Below, in pieces: positions 46,803 to 57,591 of a stretch of DNA of 64,000 nucleotides (positions within the stretch are counted from its first letter, which is position 1; the number at the start of each line of letters is the position of its first letter). The notes under the pieces were generated by a model. That model did no database searches, was not told the origin of the DNA, and saw nothing but the letters and a program-made list of their open reading frames with translations. Source of the stretch: Nocardia niwae NBRC 108934 = DSM 45340 (GTDB lineage Bacteria; Actinomycetota; Actinomycetes; Mycobacteriales; Mycobacteriaceae); contig NZ_BDCK01000017.1 in assembly GCF_001613465.1 (NCBI RefSeq), positions 186,001 to 250,000 on the forward strand, written 5' to 3'. The translations under genes and the position numbers were made by a program.

Positions 46803-48970
46803 TGCTGTTCTGGCCTCCGCAGCCGCATCAAGAATTCCTGATGGTCTCTGATCTTGTCCCCGTCGCCGGATGTCCCCGGCGACGCTCGCCAGGTGCCGTC
46901 CGGTTGCAGCACCCAGCAGCGCGTGGTCGGCGAGAGGGCCGACTCGAACACCTCGCAGAGTTGTTCGGTCAACCGCGGGTCCTTCACCTGCGCCATCACC
47001 TCGACCCGCCGATCCAGGTTGCGGTGCATCATGTCGGCGCTGCCGATCCAGTACTCGTCCTGCGCCTGGAAGTGCAGGACGCGCGAATGCTCCAGGAAAC
47101 GGCCGAGGATGGAGCGAACCTCGATGTTCTCGCTCATGCCGAGGACACCGGGGCGCAGACCGCAGATGCCGCGCACCACGATCTGCACCGGCACCCCCGC
47201 CTGCGAGGCCCGGTACAGCGCGTCGATGATCTCCTCGTCGACGATCGCATTGGCCTTCAGCCGGATTCGGGCGTCCTCGCCCTGACCCGCCAGCTCGGTC
47301 TCGCGCTGGATGCGCTCGATGATGCCGGAGCGCACGCTGTGCGGGGCCACGAGCAGGTTGCGGTAGTTCTCCTTGCGCGAGTAACCGGTCAGCGAATTGA
47401 ACAGGTCGGTCAGGTCGGCGCCGATTTCCGGTGCCGCGGTGAGCAATCCGACGTCCTCGTACAGACGTGCGGTCTTCGGGTTGTAGTTGCCTGTCCCGAT
47501 ATGGCAGTAGCGGCGAATGGTGGAGCCCTCGCGACGCACCACCAGGCAGGTCTTGCAGTGGGTCTTCAGGCCGATGAGGCCGTACACCACGTGCACGCCG
47601 GCCTGTTCCAGCGCGCGGGCCCACTTGATGTTGGCCTGCTCGTCGAAGCGCGCTTTGATCTCCACCAAGGCGACCACCTGTTTGCCCGCCTCGGCGGCGT
47701 CGATGAGCGCGTTGACGATGGGGGAGTCACCGGAGGTGCGGTAGAGCGTCTGCTTGATGGCCAGCACCTGCGGGTCGGCGGCGGCCTGTTCGATGAAACG
47801 CTGCACGCTGGTGGAGAAGGAGTCGTACGGATGGTGCACGAGCACGTCGCCCTCGCGCAGCGCGGCGAAGACGTTGCGCGGCGTCTCCCGCTCGCCGAAC
47901 GCGGGCGGTGTCGCGGGGACGTACGGGGTGTCCTTCAGATTCGGCCGGTCCACCCCGTACACCTGCCACAGGCAGGACAGGTCGAGCAGCCCGGGCACCT
48001 GGATGACATCGCCGGGGTCGACGTCCAACTCCCGCAGGAGCAGATCGAGCATGTGCTCGGTCATGTCGTCGGACACCTCGAGTCGCACCGGCGAACCGAA
48101 CCGCCGCCGGGCAAGCTCCCGCTCCAGGGCCTGCAGCAGGTCCTCGTCGCGATCCTCGTCGACCTCGAAGTCCGCGTTGCGGGTGATCCGGAACGAGTGG
48201 TGCTCCACCACATCCATGCCGGGGAACAACAGATCCAGGTGCGCGGCGATGAGCGCCTCCATCGGCAGGAAAGCGGCGATCGGAGAGCCGGAATCGGTGC
48301 GGCGCACGCGGACGAACCGGTCGACGTTGTCGGGCACCTTGACGCGGGCGAAGTGCTCGCCGCCGGTCGAGGAGTCCTTCACCGTCACCGCGAGGTTGAG
48401 ACTCAGTCCGCTGATGTAGGGGAAGGGGTGCGCCGGGTCCACCGCGAGTGGGGTGAGGACCGGGAACACCTGGTCCTGGAAGTAGCCCGAAAGACGCTCG
48501 CGTTCGCCGTCGTCCAGGTCGGACCAGTCGATGATCGCGATACCCTCGGCGGTCAGCGCGGGCAGCACGCTGTCGAGGAAGACGCGGGCGTGCCGCACCG
48601 CGATCTCCTGCGTGCGCGCGGCGATCAATTCCAGCTGCTCGCCGGGAGAGCGGCCGTCGGCCGAGCGGACCAGCAAGCCGGTCTCGGCGCGGCGTTTCAA
48701 TCCCGCCACTCGCACCATGTAGAACTCGTCGAGGTTCGAGGCGAAGATCGCCAGGAATTTGGCCCGCTCCAGCAACGGCAGCGACGCGTCCTCGGCAAGG
48801 GCGAGCACGCGGGCGTTGAAGTCCAGCCAGCTCAATTCGCGATTGAGGTAGCGATCGCGTGGCAACCGCACCGCCGACGAGTCGGCGGACAGGGGTGTCG
48901 CCGCCGGGGGTGGCGTGGGAAGCAACGGCTGCTGCTTGACGGTTTCCGTATCGCTCACGCCAACGATCAT
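46799..48970 (-). CDS. ppk: Polyphosphate kinase 1
   Basis: A 723-residue enzyme that makes inorganic polyphosphate from ATP. The N-terminal domain begins [18 protein letters not shown] at about 44-61, and the catalytic segment [19 protein letters not shown] in the middle third carries the phosphorylated His. Paired basic motifs of the two phospholipase D-like domains follow. ATG 48970 or GTG 48958 is the start. It is coupled to mutT1 by a 4 nt overlap, which links polyphosphate and nucleotide stress roles. Confidence 0.96.
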   Translation of the reverse strand: MIVGVSDTETVKQQPLLPTPPPAATPLSADSSAVRLPRDRYLNRELSWLDFNARVLALAEDASLPLLERAKFLAIFASNLDEFYMVRVAGLKRRAETGLLVRSADGRSPGEQLELIAARTQEIAVRHARVFLDSVLPALTAEGIAIIDWSDLDDGERERLSGYFQDQVFPVLTPLAVDPAHPFPYISGLSLNLAVTVKDSSTGGEHFARVKVPDNVDRFVRVRRTDSGSPIAAFLPMEALIAAHLDLLFPGMDVVEHHSFRITRNADFEVDEDRDEDLLQALERELARRRFGSPVRLEVSDDMTEHMLDLLLRELDVDPGDVIQVPGLLDLSCLWQVYGVDRPNLKDTPYVPATPPAFGERETPRNVFAALREGDVLVHHPYDSFSTSVQRFIEQAAADPQVLAIKQTLYRTSGDSPIVNALIDAAEAGKQVVALVEIKARFDEQANIKWARALEQAGVHVVYGLIGLKTHCKTCLVVRREGSTIRRYCHIGTGNYNPKTARLYEDVGLLTAAPEIGADLTDLFNSLTGYSRKENYRNLLVAPHSVRSGIIERIQRETELAGQGEDARIRLKANAIVDEEIIDALYRASQAGVPVQIVVRGICGLRPGVLGMSENIEVRSILGRFLEHSRVLHFQAQDEYWIGSADMMHRNLDRRVEVMAQVKDPRLTEQLCEVFESALSPTTRCWVLQPDGTWRASPGTSGDGDKIRDHQEFLMRLRRPEQQ

Positions 48971-49041
48971 CCCCTACCGGAGAGGCCACGCGCATCCCGC
49001 GACCACGATCGTCATGTGTCTCACGCCACCACGGCGACCGG

Positions 49042-49725
49042 CTAGCACACGTGTGGAACGTGGTCGTGAACGCCGCCCGGCCATCCGATGTCGTGCAGGA
49101 CAGCGCGAGTCGCGTTCCCGGCGCCGAGGGCCACCGCGCGGTTCAGGTCGTCGGGGGTGTCGACGTCCAAGCGCAGCCCGGGCCAGTCTCCGGCGAGGTC
49201 GACCGCTCCGGCGTCGATATGGCTGCGCGCCGACCCGGGGCCGAAGCGGGGGTCGAGCGCGGCTTCCGGATCGCGGACCACGAGCGCGGCGGTGCCGCTG
49301 CCCTCGTGGTCGACCACGATCGAGCGCAGGCCGCGCGGAGCGGCGGCGAGCATGTCCGACAGCTCTTCCGAGCGCAGCGCGGGCAGATCGGCCTGCAGCG
49401 CGAGCAGATCGATCGGCCCATGCGCGCCGCGCAACGCGGCGGCGGTGGCGGCCAGCGCGGTGTTCAGTCCTTCGGCCTGCGACTGCCGCGGTTCCGGATG
49501 GACGTCGGCGCCGAGCGTGCGGGCCATTCCCGCGACGGTGGGATCCGGCGTGACCACGGTGACCGACACGATCTCGTGGACCGCCGCGGTGGCGGTCACG
49601 GTATCGGCGAGCATGGCCAGCACCAGCCGCGCCCGGTGCTCCGGGCGCAGCCGGTCGGCCAGTCGGCTCTTGGCCCGATCGAGGCTCTTGACCGCGATCA
49701 CGGCGTGCACGGCGTGCGGACGCAT
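49042..49725 (-). CDS. cofC: Phosphoenolpyruvate/2-phospholactate guanylyltransferase
   Basis: A 227-residue enzyme of coenzyme F420 synthesis that activates phospholactate or phosphoenolpyruvate with [22 protein letters not shown] at about 8-26 is the nucleotide-binding start, followed by [11 protein letters not shown] in mid-protein and [16 protein letters not shown] near the end. The synteny with M. tuberculosis Rv2983 agrees. ATG 49725 is used; a longer frame to 49893 lies over the gpsA promoter and 5' end. It is divergent from gpsA with 31 bp between starts. Confidence 0.93.
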   Translation of the reverse strand: MRPHAVHAVIAVKSLDRAKSRLADRLRPEHRARLVLAMLADTVTATAAVHEIVSVTVVTPDPTVAGMARTLGADVHPEPRQSQAEGLNTALAATAAALRGAHGPIDLLALQADLPALRSEELSDMLAAAPRGLRSIVVDHEGSGTAALVVRDPEAALDPRFGPGSARSHIDAGAVDLAGDWPGLRLDVDTPDDLNRAVALGAGNATRAVLHDIGWPGGVHDHVPHVC

Positions 49726-49756
49726 GCGAGCAATCCTTCCATGGCATATTGGGCTG

Positions 49757-50752
49757 ATGACGAGGGCGGCTGTGCTGGGCGCGGGATCGTGGGGCACCGC
49801 GTTCGCGAAGGTGTTGGCGGATGCGGGAACCGAGGTCACGATCTGGGCTCGGCGGCCCGAGGTCGCCGCGACGCTGGCCTCCGAACATCGCAATCCCGAT
49901 TACCTGTCGGATATTCCGCTGCCGCCGATCGCGGCGACCTCCGACCCGGCGGTGGCGCTGGACGGAGCGGACATCGTCGTGCTGGCGGTGCCGTCGCAGT
50001 CGCTGCGCGCGAACCTCGCGGAGTGGAAAGGGCTGATCCCGGACGACGCCACCTTGCTGAGCCTGGCGAAGGGGATCGAGACCGGGACGCTGCTGCGAAT
50101 GAGCCAGGTGATCGAGGAGGTCAGCGGAGCGGACCCGAGCCGGATCGCGGTGCTGTCCGGACCGAACCTGGCCCGGGAGATCGCGCTGTGCCAGCCCGCC
50201 GCGACCGTGATCGCCTGCTCCGACGACGACCGCGCGGTCGCGGTGCAGCACGCGAGCGCGACCGGATACTTCCGGCCCTACACCAACACCGATGTCGTCG
50301 GCTGCGAGATCGGCGGCGCGTGCAAGAACGTCATCGCGCTGGCCTGCGGCATCGCGTCGGGGATGGGCCTGGGCGACAACTCGATCGCCAGCCTGATCAC
50401 CCGCGGCCTCGCCGAAATCATCCGGCTCGGGGTGGCGCTCGGCGCGGAACCGGTGACGCTGGCAGGACTGGCCGGAGTCGGGGACCTGGTCGCCACCTGC
50501 ACGTCTCCGCTGTCGCGCAACCGGTCCTTCGGCCACGTGCTCGGCGCGGGCGGATCGATGGAGGCCGCCCAGTCGGCCACTCATGGCCAAGTCGCGGAGG
50601 GTGTGAAGTCCTGCACTTCGGTGCGCGCGCTGGCCGAGCGGCACGGTGTCGAGATGCCGTTGACCACGTCGGTGCACCAGGTCTGCCATGAAGGGCTCTC
50701 CGTGCGCGAAGCGGTCGGCAACCTGCTCGGGCGGCGGATGAAGCCGGAGTGA
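49757..50752 (+). CDS. gpsA: Glycerol-3-phosphate dehydrogenase [NAD(P)+]
   Basis: A 331-residue enzyme that reduces dihydroxyacetone phosphate to sn-glycerol 3-phosphate for phospholipids. [10 protein letters not shown] at 6-15 is the dinucleotide motif. [19 protein letters not shown] at about 189-207 has the catalytic Lys, and [20 protein letters not shown] lies near 240. Downstream is ddl, in the same direction, 87 bp away. Confidence 0.96.
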   Translation: MTRAAVLGAGSWGTAFAKVLADAGTEVTIWARRPEVAATLASEHRNPDYLSDIPLPPIAATSDPAVALDGADIVVLAVPSQSLRANLAEWKGLIPDDATLLSLAKGIETGTLLRMSQVIEEVSGADPSRIAVLSGPNLAREIALCQPAATVIACSDDDRAVAVQHASATGYFRPYTNTDVVGCEIGGACKNVIALACGIASGMGLGDNSIASLITRGLAEIIRLGVALGAEPVTLAGLAGVGDLVATCTSPLSRNRSFGHVLGAGGSMEAAQSATHGQVAEGVKSCTSVRALAERHGVEMPLTTSVHQVCHEGLSVREAVGNLLGRRMKPE

Positions 50753-50839
50753 TCCGCCCCCGCGACACGCGGGCGGCGGCCGGGGTGTCCGGGACGGTCA
50801 GCGGTGGGAGCGCGCAGTGAAACGGGTACGGTTCGGGGC

Positions 50840-51943
50840 ATGACGAACCGGATCAGGGTGGCTGTGGTGTTCGGCGGGCGCAGCAATGAGCACGCCGTGT
50901 CCTGCGTATCGGCCGGTAGCGTGCTGCGTCACCTGGATCCGGAGAAGTACGAGGTCGTGCCGATCGGCATCACCACCGAGGGCCGCTGGGTGCTCGGCGG
51001 TGCGGACGTGGCGGCGCTCGGCATCCACGATCGCGCCCTGCCGTCGGTGGACGCCGCGGGGACGGCCCTGACCCTGGCCGCGGACCCGAGCCGCGCGGGG
51101 GCGCTCATCGCGCTCGACGATCCGAGCGCCGCGCTCGGCACGGTCGACGTGGTCTTCCCGATTCTGCACGGGCCGTTCGGCGAGGACGGCACGCTGCAAG
51201 GAATGCTGGAACTCGCCGGAATTCCGTATGTCGGCCCTGGTGTGCTGGCCAGTGCGGCGGGCATGGACAAGGAGTTCACCAAGAAGCTGCTCGCGGCCGA
51301 AGGACTTCCGATCGGCACCCAGGTGGTGCTGCGGCCCGGCGCCGCGACGGTCACCGAGGAGGACCGGCTGCGCCTGGGCCTGCCGGTGTTCGTCAAGCCG
51401 GCTCGTGGCGGTTCGTCGATCGGCATCACCCGCGTCACCGACTGGGACGACCTGGACGCCGCCATCGCCGCGGCGCGCGCGCACGACCCGAAGGTGATCG
51501 TCGAAGCGGGCATCGTCGGACGTGAAGTGGAATGCGGGGTGCTGGAATTCCCGGACGGCCGGGTCGCGGCGAGCGTGGTGGCGGAGATCCGGATGCCGGA
51601 GAGCGGCACCACCGCCGAGGATCCGGCGTTCTACGACTTCGACACCAAGTACCTCGACGACGTCTGCGAATTCGACGTTCCCGCCAAGCTCGACGACGAG
51701 GTCGCCGAACAGATCAGGGAACTGGCCGTGCGCGCCTTCCGTGCCCTCGACTGCCAGGGGCTGGCGCGGGTCGACTTCTTCGTCACCGAGCAGGGGCCGG
51801 TGATCAACGAGATCAACACGATGCCGGGGTTCACCGCCATCTCCATGTACCCGCGGATGTGGGAGGCCACCGGTGTCGATTACGCCGCACTGATCTCCAC
51901 GCTCATCGAAACCGCGCTCGTCCGCGGCACCGGTCTGCGGTAG
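50840..51943 (+). CDS. ddl: D-alanine--D-alanine ligase
   Basis: A 367-residue ATP-grasp enzyme of peptidoglycan precursor synthesis. [13 protein letters not shown] at about 9-21, [12 protein letters not shown] at about 114-125, [13 protein letters not shown] at about 192-204 and [16 protein letters not shown] near the end are conserved. ATG 50840 is used. DUF3515 and thiL genes follow, as in M. tuberculosis. Confidence 0.96.
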   Translation: MTNRIRVAVVFGGRSNEHAVSCVSAGSVLRHLDPEKYEVVPIGITTEGRWVLGGADVAALGIHDRALPSVDAAGTALTLAADPSRAGALIALDDPSAALGTVDVVFPILHGPFGEDGTLQGMLELAGIPYVGPGVLASAAGMDKEFTKKLLAAEGLPIGTQVVLRPGAATVTEEDRLRLGLPVFVKPARGGSSIGITRVTDWDDLDAAIAAARAHDPKVIVEAGIVGREVECGVLEFPDGRVAASVVAEIRMPESGTTAEDPAFYDFDTKYLDDVCEFDVPAKLDDEVAEQIRELAVRAFRALDCQGLARVDFFVTEQGPVINEINTMPGFTAISMYPRMWEATGVDYAALISTLIETALVRGTGLR

Positions 51944-52080
51944 GCCGTCGACGGAGCAGGACCGGGTTCCGCAACGGTCGCTCGGCGAGCGACCACCGGG
52001 GATCGGTCACTGATCGGCGGTAGGCCGAAACCGGCGAGACTGTGCCGGCTCGGCGGCGTTCCTTCCGTGGCCGGGAGGGG

Positions 52081-52848
52081 TCAGTTGGGCAGCGGCCCCG
52101 GGTCGATCGGCTGGGCCGGGAGCTGAGCGGTGATGGTGTCGGAGACTTCTTGCAGCGGCGTCGGACCGGACCCGTCGGGGACGGTGAGGGCGACGTAGGT
52201 CCCCCGGTCGACGGCGAACCAGGTGCTCGCGGCGGCGGCCTGGTCGCGGACCTCGAACCACTGCACGCCGTTCACGATCTGCAGCGGCGAGGCGCGGTTG
52301 AATTCCAGCGGGCGATCCAACCCGCAGCGCAGGACGATCGCGGTGCCGCCGTCGGGGCGCTGCCATGCGCGGGTGGCGGGCGGAGCGGGCTCCACCAGGG
52401 TCGATTTCGTGAACTCACCCAGGTTGGCGGGCAGCGCGGGCAGCAGGGCGGCGCAGGCCGGGCCCTCCGCCGCCGGGGCGGGGACGGGGCCGAGCACCAG
52501 CGGTTCGCGTTCGACGGGCGCGCGGCGCGCGAGGACGGCGGCCACGAGCACCGCGACGACCAGCACGACCGGAAGGGCGACGGCGGTGGCGATGAGGGCG
52601 GGCGAGTACTGGTGCGCCGGGGCCGATGCGGGCGGGCTGTCCGGCTCGTCCGCCGCTGCGGAGGCTCCGGCGTCACGGTCCGGCGCCGCGGCGTTCGAGG
52701 CTGCGGTGTTCGAGGCAGCGGTGTTCGAGGCAGCGGTGTCGGCGCTGTCCACCGCGTCGTCCGTGCTGTCGGGCATCCCGGAGCCGGTCGCGGCTTCGGG
52801 ACGTTGGTCCCGCTCCGCCGAATCGCGGTCCGGCGAGTCCGCCGCCAT
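52081..52848 (-). CDS. DUF3515-domain membrane protein
   Basis: A 255-residue protein. The N-terminal 90 residues are Ala/Asp/Ser/Pro-rich and include three AASNT-type repeats. A single membrane helix follows (about 98-122), then an external DUF3515 domain with two or more conserved Cys (EGPACAALLPALP, VLRCGLDRP) that may form a disulfide. It matches M. tuberculosis Rv2980 in place. ATG 52848 has an AAAGGA site. Function is unknown, perhaps envelope-related. Confidence 0.82.
   Translation of the reverse strand: MAADSPDRDSAERDQRPEAATGSGMPDSTDDAVDSADTAASNTAASNTAASNAAAPDRDAGASAAADEPDSPPASAPAHQYSPALIATAVALPVVLVVAVLVAAVLARRAPVEREPLVLGPVPAPAAEGPACAALLPALPANLGEFTKSTLVEPAPPATRAWQRPDGGTAIVLRCGLDRPLEFNRASPLQIVNGVQWFEVRDQAAAASTWFAVDRGTYVALTVPDGSGPTPLQEVSDTITAQLPAQPIDPGPLPN
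52694..52738. repeat. Three 15 bp direct repeats in the DUF3515 gene
   Basis: TTCGAGGCAGCGGTG occurs three times in tandem (first copy with one change), encoding the AASNT repeats of the DUF3515 protein linker. Such repeats can vary in copy number between strains. Confidence 0.85.
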
Positions 52849-53012
52849 GGTCACCGATCCTTTCTGATGCGCGTCGCCCCGGTCGACAGCCGCGCAGCGG
52901 TGGACCGGGCCGGTGGTACTCGAGTGCCTCCGAAAGGGTACCGTCGGGCTCATTCCAGCAAGCAGCGCGCCGGAAAGGATCGGTCATCAGCGCCAGCAGG
53001 GCCCCGAGGACA

Positions 53013-54200
53013 GTGCGTGAACTGGGGGAGTTCGCGCTGATCGACCGCATCAACGCGGGACGGGTGCAGTCGCCGGGCGTGCTGCTCGGCCCCGGCGACG
53101 ACGCGGCGCTGGTCGCGGCGCCGTACGGCCGGTTCGTGGTGACCACCGACATGCTCGTGCAGGACCGGCATTTCCGGCTGGACTGGTCCAGCCCGGAGGA
53201 CGTCGGCCGCAAGGCGATCGCGCAGAATGCCGCCGACGTGGTCGCCATGGGTGCGACGCCGACCGCGTTCGTCGTCGCACTGGGCTGCCCGGCCGACACC
53301 CCGGTCGCGGTGATCGATGGACTCGCGGACGGCATGTGGGCCGAGGCCGCCAGGGCGGGTGCGTCCATCGCGGGCGGAGATCTGGTCCGCAGCCGCGAAC
53401 TGGTCATCTCCGTCACCGCCTTCGGCGACCCGGTCGGCGCGCCGATCACCAGAGCGGATGCGCGCGTGGGGGATGTCGTGGCGGTGGCGGGTCGGCTCGG
53501 CTGGTCGGCCGCTGGACTGGCCGCCTTCAGCGCCGGGGTGACCGGACCCGAGGTCGCGGAAGCGCTTGCCGCACATCGGGTCCCGCAGCCTCCGTACGCT
53601 CTTGTCCTGGACGCGCTGCGCCACGAGCGGCGGGAGAGTTCGGAACTGTCTGCGGCCCAGCGCATTTCGCCGCGAGCCGATACCGCACCCGCTGGAGCCG
53701 GAGGACGCGCGACTGTCTGCTCCGATTCCGGAGCGTCGAGTTCGCCCGGGGCGGCCGTCGCGTCGTCGTCCGGGCCGGCGCCGCTCGGCGAGGACCTCGA
53801 ACCGCGGGCTGCCTCGGGAAGTACGGGGGCCGGCCCGTACGGCCGCCGGCTGCACGCGCTGACCGACGTGTCCGACGGATTGGTCGCCGACCTCGGGCAC
53901 ATCGCCGCGGCCTCGGGCGTTGGCATCGACCTCGATTCCGCCGCCCTGCGCGACCCGGCTCTGGAACCCGTCGCCGCTCGGTTGGATGGCGATGCCGCTC
54001 AATGGATCCTGACCGGGGGCGAGGACCACGCCTTCGCGGGCGCATGGGCGCCGGGCGGCGCGCTACCGCCCGGATGGGTCGCGATCGGATGCGTTGTGGC
54101 CGGTCGCGGGCTCACCGTCGACGGCGTCGCGCAGACCGGTGACGGAGGGTGGGAATCGTTCCGTGGGGCGGACTCGTCAGCCGGCGGCGGACCACGCTAA
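53013..54200 (+). CDS. thiL: Thiamine-monophosphate kinase with a low-complexity insert
   Basis: A 395-residue ThiL, which phosphorylates thiamine phosphate to thiamine diphosphate, the cofactor of enzymes such as Iol[10 protein letters not shown] at 27-35, [11 protein letters not shown] at 44-54, GGDLV at 121-125 and [14 protein letters not shown] at 283-296 are the metal and ATP sites. Residues about 202-279 are an Ala/Ser/Gly/Arg-rich insert absent from typical ThiL of about 320-330 residues. No ATG is near the conserved start; GTG 53013 is the only canonical choice. ung follows 11 bp later. Confidence 0.9.
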   Translation: MRELGEFALIDRINAGRVQSPGVLLGPGDDAALVAAPYGRFVVTTDMLVQDRHFRLDWSSPEDVGRKAIAQNAADVVAMGATPTAFVVALGCPADTPVAVIDGLADGMWAEAARAGASIAGGDLVRSRELVISVTAFGDPVGAPITRADARVGDVVAVAGRLGWSAAGLAAFSAGVTGPEVAEALAAHRVPQPPYALVLDALRHERRESSELSAAQRISPRADTAPAGAGGRATVCSDSGASSSPGAAVASSSGPAPLGEDLEPRAASGSTGAGPYGRRLHALTDVSDGLVADLGHIAAASGVGIDLDSAALRDPALEPVAARLDGDAAQWILTGGEDHAFAGAWAPGGALPPGWVAIGCVVAGRGLTVDGVAQTGDGGWESFRGADSSAGGGPR

Positions 54201-54211
54201 GTTGTGCGGTC

Positions 54212-54895
54212 ATGGGCGCGAAACCACTGTCGGAAATCATGGATCCGGGATGGGCGAAGGCACTCGAGCCGGTGGCGGATCAGATTTCCGCCATGGGCGA
54301 ATTCCTTCGCGCCGAGAACGCCGCGGGCCGTGGTTATCTACCGTCCGGTGAGAACGTCCTGCGCGCCTTCCAGCGCCCGTTCGACGCGGTGCGCGTTCTC
54401 GTCGTCGGCCAGGATCCCTACCCGACCCCGGGCCACCCCATGGGCCTGAGTTTCTCCGTGGCGCCGGACGTTTCGCCGATCCCGCGCAGCCTGGCGAACA
54501 TCTTCGCCGAATACAGCAAGGATCTCGGCCACCCGACGCCGTCCTGCGGGGATCTGAGCCCGTGGTCGGACCAGGGTGTGCTGATGCTGAACCGAGTGCT
54601 CACCGTGTCCCCCGGCAAGCCCGCCTCGCACCGGGGCAAGGGCTGGGAGACGGTCACCGATCAAGCGATCCGCGCCCTGGTCGCCCGGGACGAGCCGTTG
54701 GTCGCGATCCTGTGGGGCCGCGACGCGGCGACGCTGAAGCCGCTGCTGGCCGAATCCGAGGTCCCCTACATCGAGTCCGCGCATCCGTCGCCGCTGTCGG
54801 CGTCTCGTGGGTTCTTCGGTTCCCGCCCCTTCTCGCGAGTGAACGAACTACTCGACGAACTGGGGGCCGAACCGGTTGACTGGCGCCTGCCCTGA
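54212..54895 (+). CDS. ung: Uracil-DNA glycosylase
   Basis: A 227-residue family 1 UDG that removes uracil from [17 protein letters not shown] at 66-79 carries the catalytic Asp68, LLLN-equivalent [10 protein letters not shown] near 126 and [12 protein letters not shown] near 193 carries the catalytic His. ATG 54212 is used; the frame opens upstream in thiL. Probably cotranscribed with thiL. Confidence 0.96.
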   Translation: MGAKPLSEIMDPGWAKALEPVADQISAMGEFLRAENAAGRGYLPSGENVLRAFQRPFDAVRVLVVGQDPYPTPGHPMGLSFSVAPDVSPIPRSLANIFAEYSKDLGHPTPSCGDLSPWSDQGVLMLNRVLTVSPGKPASHRGKGWETVTDQAIRALVARDEPLVAILWGRDAATLKPLLAESEVPYIESAHPSPLSASRGFFGSRPFSRVNELLDELGAEPVDWRLP

Positions 54896-54944
54896 TCGGG
54901 CGTCTGTGTGTGATCGACCGAAGTAACGAGTGAGGAGCTGTTCC

Positions 54945-55184
54945 ATGCACAACACCACCGTCCGCGGCGCGTTGCGCGGCACCACCGCGACCTTGGCCTT
55001 CTGCGCCGCTCTCACCAGCGGCGCCGCCGTCGCGGGCGCGGCACCCCTGCGGCTCGAGCCCGCCACGGAGACCACGACGGCCCCGGTCGCCGAGGAGTAC
55101 ACCTCCAGCGGCTCCTCCACCCTCTCCGCCTCGGTGAACGCCAAGATCGCGTGCCTGTTCTTCGTGGGCAATCTGGGCTGCTGA
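54945..55184 (+). CDS. Small secreted protein, 79 residues
   Basis: The N-terminus is a clear signal peptide (basic, then a hydrophobic stretch to about 35, AVAGAAP cleavage region). The mature part is Thr/Ser-rich and ends CLFFVGNLGC, two cysteines nine residues apart that may form a disulfide loop. ATG 54945 has GAGGAG. No family recognised. It lies between ung and a hydrolase gene, outside the M. tuberculosis-like order. Confidence 0.65.
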   Translation: MHNTTVRGALRGTTATLAFCAALTSGAAVAGAAPLRLEPATETTTAPVAEEYTSSGSSTLSASVNAKIACLFFVGNLGC

Positions 55185-55242
55185 ATCCGCGAATCGCCGG
55201 GTTCTCGCCGGTGCGGAACGGCGTTGTGCGATCCTACGGATC

Positions 55243-56106
55243 GTGAGTAATGCGAACAATCCTCTCGAACCGTCCCGGCTCCGGCTGCGCGGTTCGGGTG
55301 GACTCGAGCTGGCCGCCGATCAGTTCGGCCCGGTCGACGGCCCGCTCGTCGTCTTCCTGCACGGTGGCGGGCAGACCCGGCACTCGTGGAAGAAGACCGG
55401 CGCCCGGCTGGGCGCATCGGGAATGCGGGTGGTCACGGTCGACGCCCGCGGCCACGGCGACAGCGAGTGGGCGCCGGATCGCGACTACCGGCGCCAGACG
55501 ATGGTCGACGACCTCCTGCTGGTGCTGGAACAGCTCGGCGCGCCCGCGGTGGTCGTCGGCGCCAGCATGGGGGGCGTCACCGGACTCCTCGCGACCGCGC
55601 GGCCCGGCGGGGAGGCGATCACCGCGTTGGTGCTCGTCGACATCGTCACCCGGCCCGAACCGGAAGGGGTCGCCCGGGTGATCGACTTCCTCGGCAAGCA
55701 TCGCGACGGCTTCGACAGCATCGAGGAGGCGGCCGACGCGGTCGCCGCGTACCTGCCACACCGCCCGCGGCCGAAGAGCACCGAGGGCTTGCTGCGCAAC
55801 CTGCGCGAGCGCGACGGTCGCTGGTACTGGCACTGGGATCCGGGCATGCTGAGCGACCGGGTCGAGGACCCGTCCGCGATGATCGAGCCGATGGAGGACG
55901 CGGCGCGGGCGCTGCGCATCCCGGTGCTGCTGGTCCGCGGCATGCGCTCGGATGTGGTGAGCGCCGAAGGAGCCGAAGCGTTCCAGCGGCTGGTGCCGCA
56001 CGCCCAGCTGGTGGAGATCGGCGGCGCCGCGCACACCGCGGCCGGTGACGACAACGACTCGTTCACCGACGCGGTGGCGAAATTCGTGCTGGCGACCCTG
56101 GAGTGA
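55243..56106 (+). CDS. Alpha/beta-fold hydrolase
   Basis: A 287-residue hydrolase. FLHGGGQTRHSWKKTG at about 32-47 is the oxyanion region, VGASMGGVTG at about 105-114 the nucleophile elbow with Ser108, and IGGAAHTAAGDDND near 262-275 the catalytic-His motif. It resembles peroxidase-like or esterase hydrolases, but the substrate is unknown. GTG 55243 is the start. Confidence 0.87.
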   Translation: MSNANNPLEPSRLRLRGSGGLELAADQFGPVDGPLVVFLHGGGQTRHSWKKTGARLGASGMRVVTVDARGHGDSEWAPDRDYRRQTMVDDLLLVLEQLGAPAVVVGASMGGVTGLLATARPGGEAITALVLVDIVTRPEPEGVARVIDFLGKHRDGFDSIEEAADAVAAYLPHRPRPKSTEGLLRNLRERDGRWYWHWDPGMLSDRVEDPSAMIEPMEDAARALRIPVLLVRGMRSDVVSAEGAEAFQRLVPHAQLVEIGGAAHTAAGDDNDSFTDAVAKFVLATLE

Positions 56107-56113
56107 CGCCCGC

Positions 56114-56902
56114 TCAGGCGAGCCCGGCGTAATCGGGCTTGCGCTTCGCGACGAACGCGTCCACGCCCTCGCGTCCGGCGGCGGAGCTCGCGGCCGCGGC
56201 GATGCCGTCGCGTTCACTGTCGAGCTGGTCGCTCAGCGTCGCGCTCTGCGACTGCCGCAGCAACGACTTGATGCTCGCATGGGTCGAACGCGGTCCGGCG
56301 GCGAGCGTGCGTGCCAGTCGCTGCGCCTCCGCGGCGATCTCGGCGTCGGGGACCAGCCTGCTCAGCACACCGAGGCGCACCGCCTCGTCGGCGTCCAGGA
56401 CGGCGTCGGTGAGCAGGATTTCGTGCGCCCGTGCTCGTCCGACCACGCGCGGCAGCGTCCAGGACATGCCTCCGTCGGGACTCAGGCCGATGCCGGGGTA
56501 GGCGGGGCGCAGCTTGGTGCCGGGTCCGCCCAGGGCGATGTCGGCCAGGCAGACCAGGCTCATGCCCGCGCCTGCCGCCCAGCCCTGGACCGCGGCCACC
56601 ACCGGCACCGTGGCCGCGTCCAGCGCGCGGACGAACTCGTGCAGGTCGGTGGCCAGACCGTGGATGTGCGCCGAGCGGTCCTGCGCCGCGGCGAAGCCGC
56701 GCACGTCGCCGCCCGCGCAGAAGTTCGCGCCGGTGCCACGCAACAGCACCGCGCCCACGTCGGAGCCGAGCGCGTGCAGCGCCGCGGTGCCCGCGTTGAT
56801 ACCCGCGAAGTCCATGGACGTGCCGTCGGCGGACGTGGCGATGGTGATCTGGAGGACGCCGTCGACGGTGGTCACGTACTCGGCTTGCTCGCTGGAGGTC
56901 AT
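56114..56902 (-). CDS. Enoyl-CoA hydratase/isomerase-family protein
   Basis: A 262-residue crotonase-fold protein. GANFCAGGDVRGFA at about 58-71 and the oxyanion segment AAVQGWAAGAGMSLVCLADI near 103-122 are present. The second acidic catalytic position sits in LSPDGGMSWTLPRVVG. It ends convergent with the alpha/beta hydrolase, 7 bp apart. Substrate class is fatty or aromatic acyl-CoA. Confidence 0.88.
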   Translation of the reverse strand: MTSSEQAEYVTTVDGVLQITIATSADGTSMDFAGINAGTAALHALGSDVGAVLLRGTGANFCAGGDVRGFAAAQDRSAHIHGLATDLHEFVRALDAATVPVVAAVQGWAAGAGMSLVCLADIALGGPGTKLRPAYPGIGLSPDGGMSWTLPRVVGRARAHEILLTDAVLDADEAVRLGVLSRLVPDAEIAAEAQRLARTLAAGPRSTHASIKSLLRQSQSATLSDQLDSERDGIAAAASSAAGREGVDAFVAKRKPDYAGLA

Positions 56903-56964
56903 GATCTGCACCTTAACGGGGCGCAGGCGGAGGCGGTTCGCGCGTGGACGCAGCGGAGAAGCGC

Positions 56965-57495
56965 CTAGTGCGTCGGATCCTGCGTGGCGTCCGCGTGCAT
57001 CGTCGGCGTGCGCACCATGCGCACCTCCATCGCGGCGGTGAACACCTCGACTTTTCGCGTGCCGTCGAGCACGAAACCGTGCCTGCGGTAGAACGCCTGG
57101 GCGCGCGCATTCTGCTCGAACACCCACAGCGAGCACGGAGCGGCCGGATCGAGCGCGGCGCGGATCAGGTCGTCGGCGACCCCGCTGCCGTGCCAAGGGG
57201 AACGCACGTAGAGAGCGTGCAACTCGACCGGGGTCACCGCGTCCGCGTCGCCGGGCGGCCCCGCGCTGGAGAATCCGATCACCGCGTCCTCGACGATCGC
57301 GACATGCGTGCGGCCCGGATAGCGCACCCGGTCGCGCTCCCACTGTTCGGCTCGCCGCTCGACGTCGAACGCGTCGAGCACGTGCGCGGGAACCAGTCCC
57401 CGATACGCCTCGCGCCAGCAGTCGATGTGGCATTCGGCGAGGCTGTGGACGTACTCGGCGGCCAGTGGCAGGACCCGCCACGGATGCGTGGTCAC
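56965..57495 (-). CDS. GNAT-family N-acetyltransferase
   Basis: A 176-residue acetyltransferase. ELHALYVRSPWHGSGVADDL at about 91-110 is motif A with a modified Q/RxxGxG/A, and LWVFEQNARAQAFYRRHGF near 124-142 is motif B. It is upstream of the enoyl-CoA hydratase gene on the same strand. Substrate unknown. Confidence 0.85.
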   Translation of the reverse strand: MTTHPWRVLPLAAEYVHSLAECHIDCWREAYRGLVPAHVLDAFDVERRAEQWERDRVRYPGRTHVAIVEDAVIGFSSAGPPGDADAVTPVELHALYVRSPWHGSGVADDLIRAALDPAAPCSLWVFEQNARAQAFYRRHGFVLDGTRKVEVFTAAMEVRMVRTPTMHADATQDPTH

Positions 57496-57524
57496 CGCGG
57501 CCCCGTCAGCCGGTAGTCATGACG

Positions 57525-57559
57525 ACGCCCCGGACCACCCGATGCGGGTGCCGGGGCGT
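57525..57559 (-). terminator. Hairpin downstream of rpmB
   Basis: ACGCCCCGG (57525-57533) pairs with CCGGGGCGT (57551-57559), extended by CCACCCG/CGGGTG with a bulge. There is no clear T run. Confidence 0.5.
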
Positions 57560-57591
57560 GTGCCGACGGTGCTGGTCAGCCGGAGGGCGGA

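Noticed and set aside
46790..49045. 751-residue plus-strand frame opposite ppk
   Set aside because: An antisense GC-frame shadow of ppk with no motifs.
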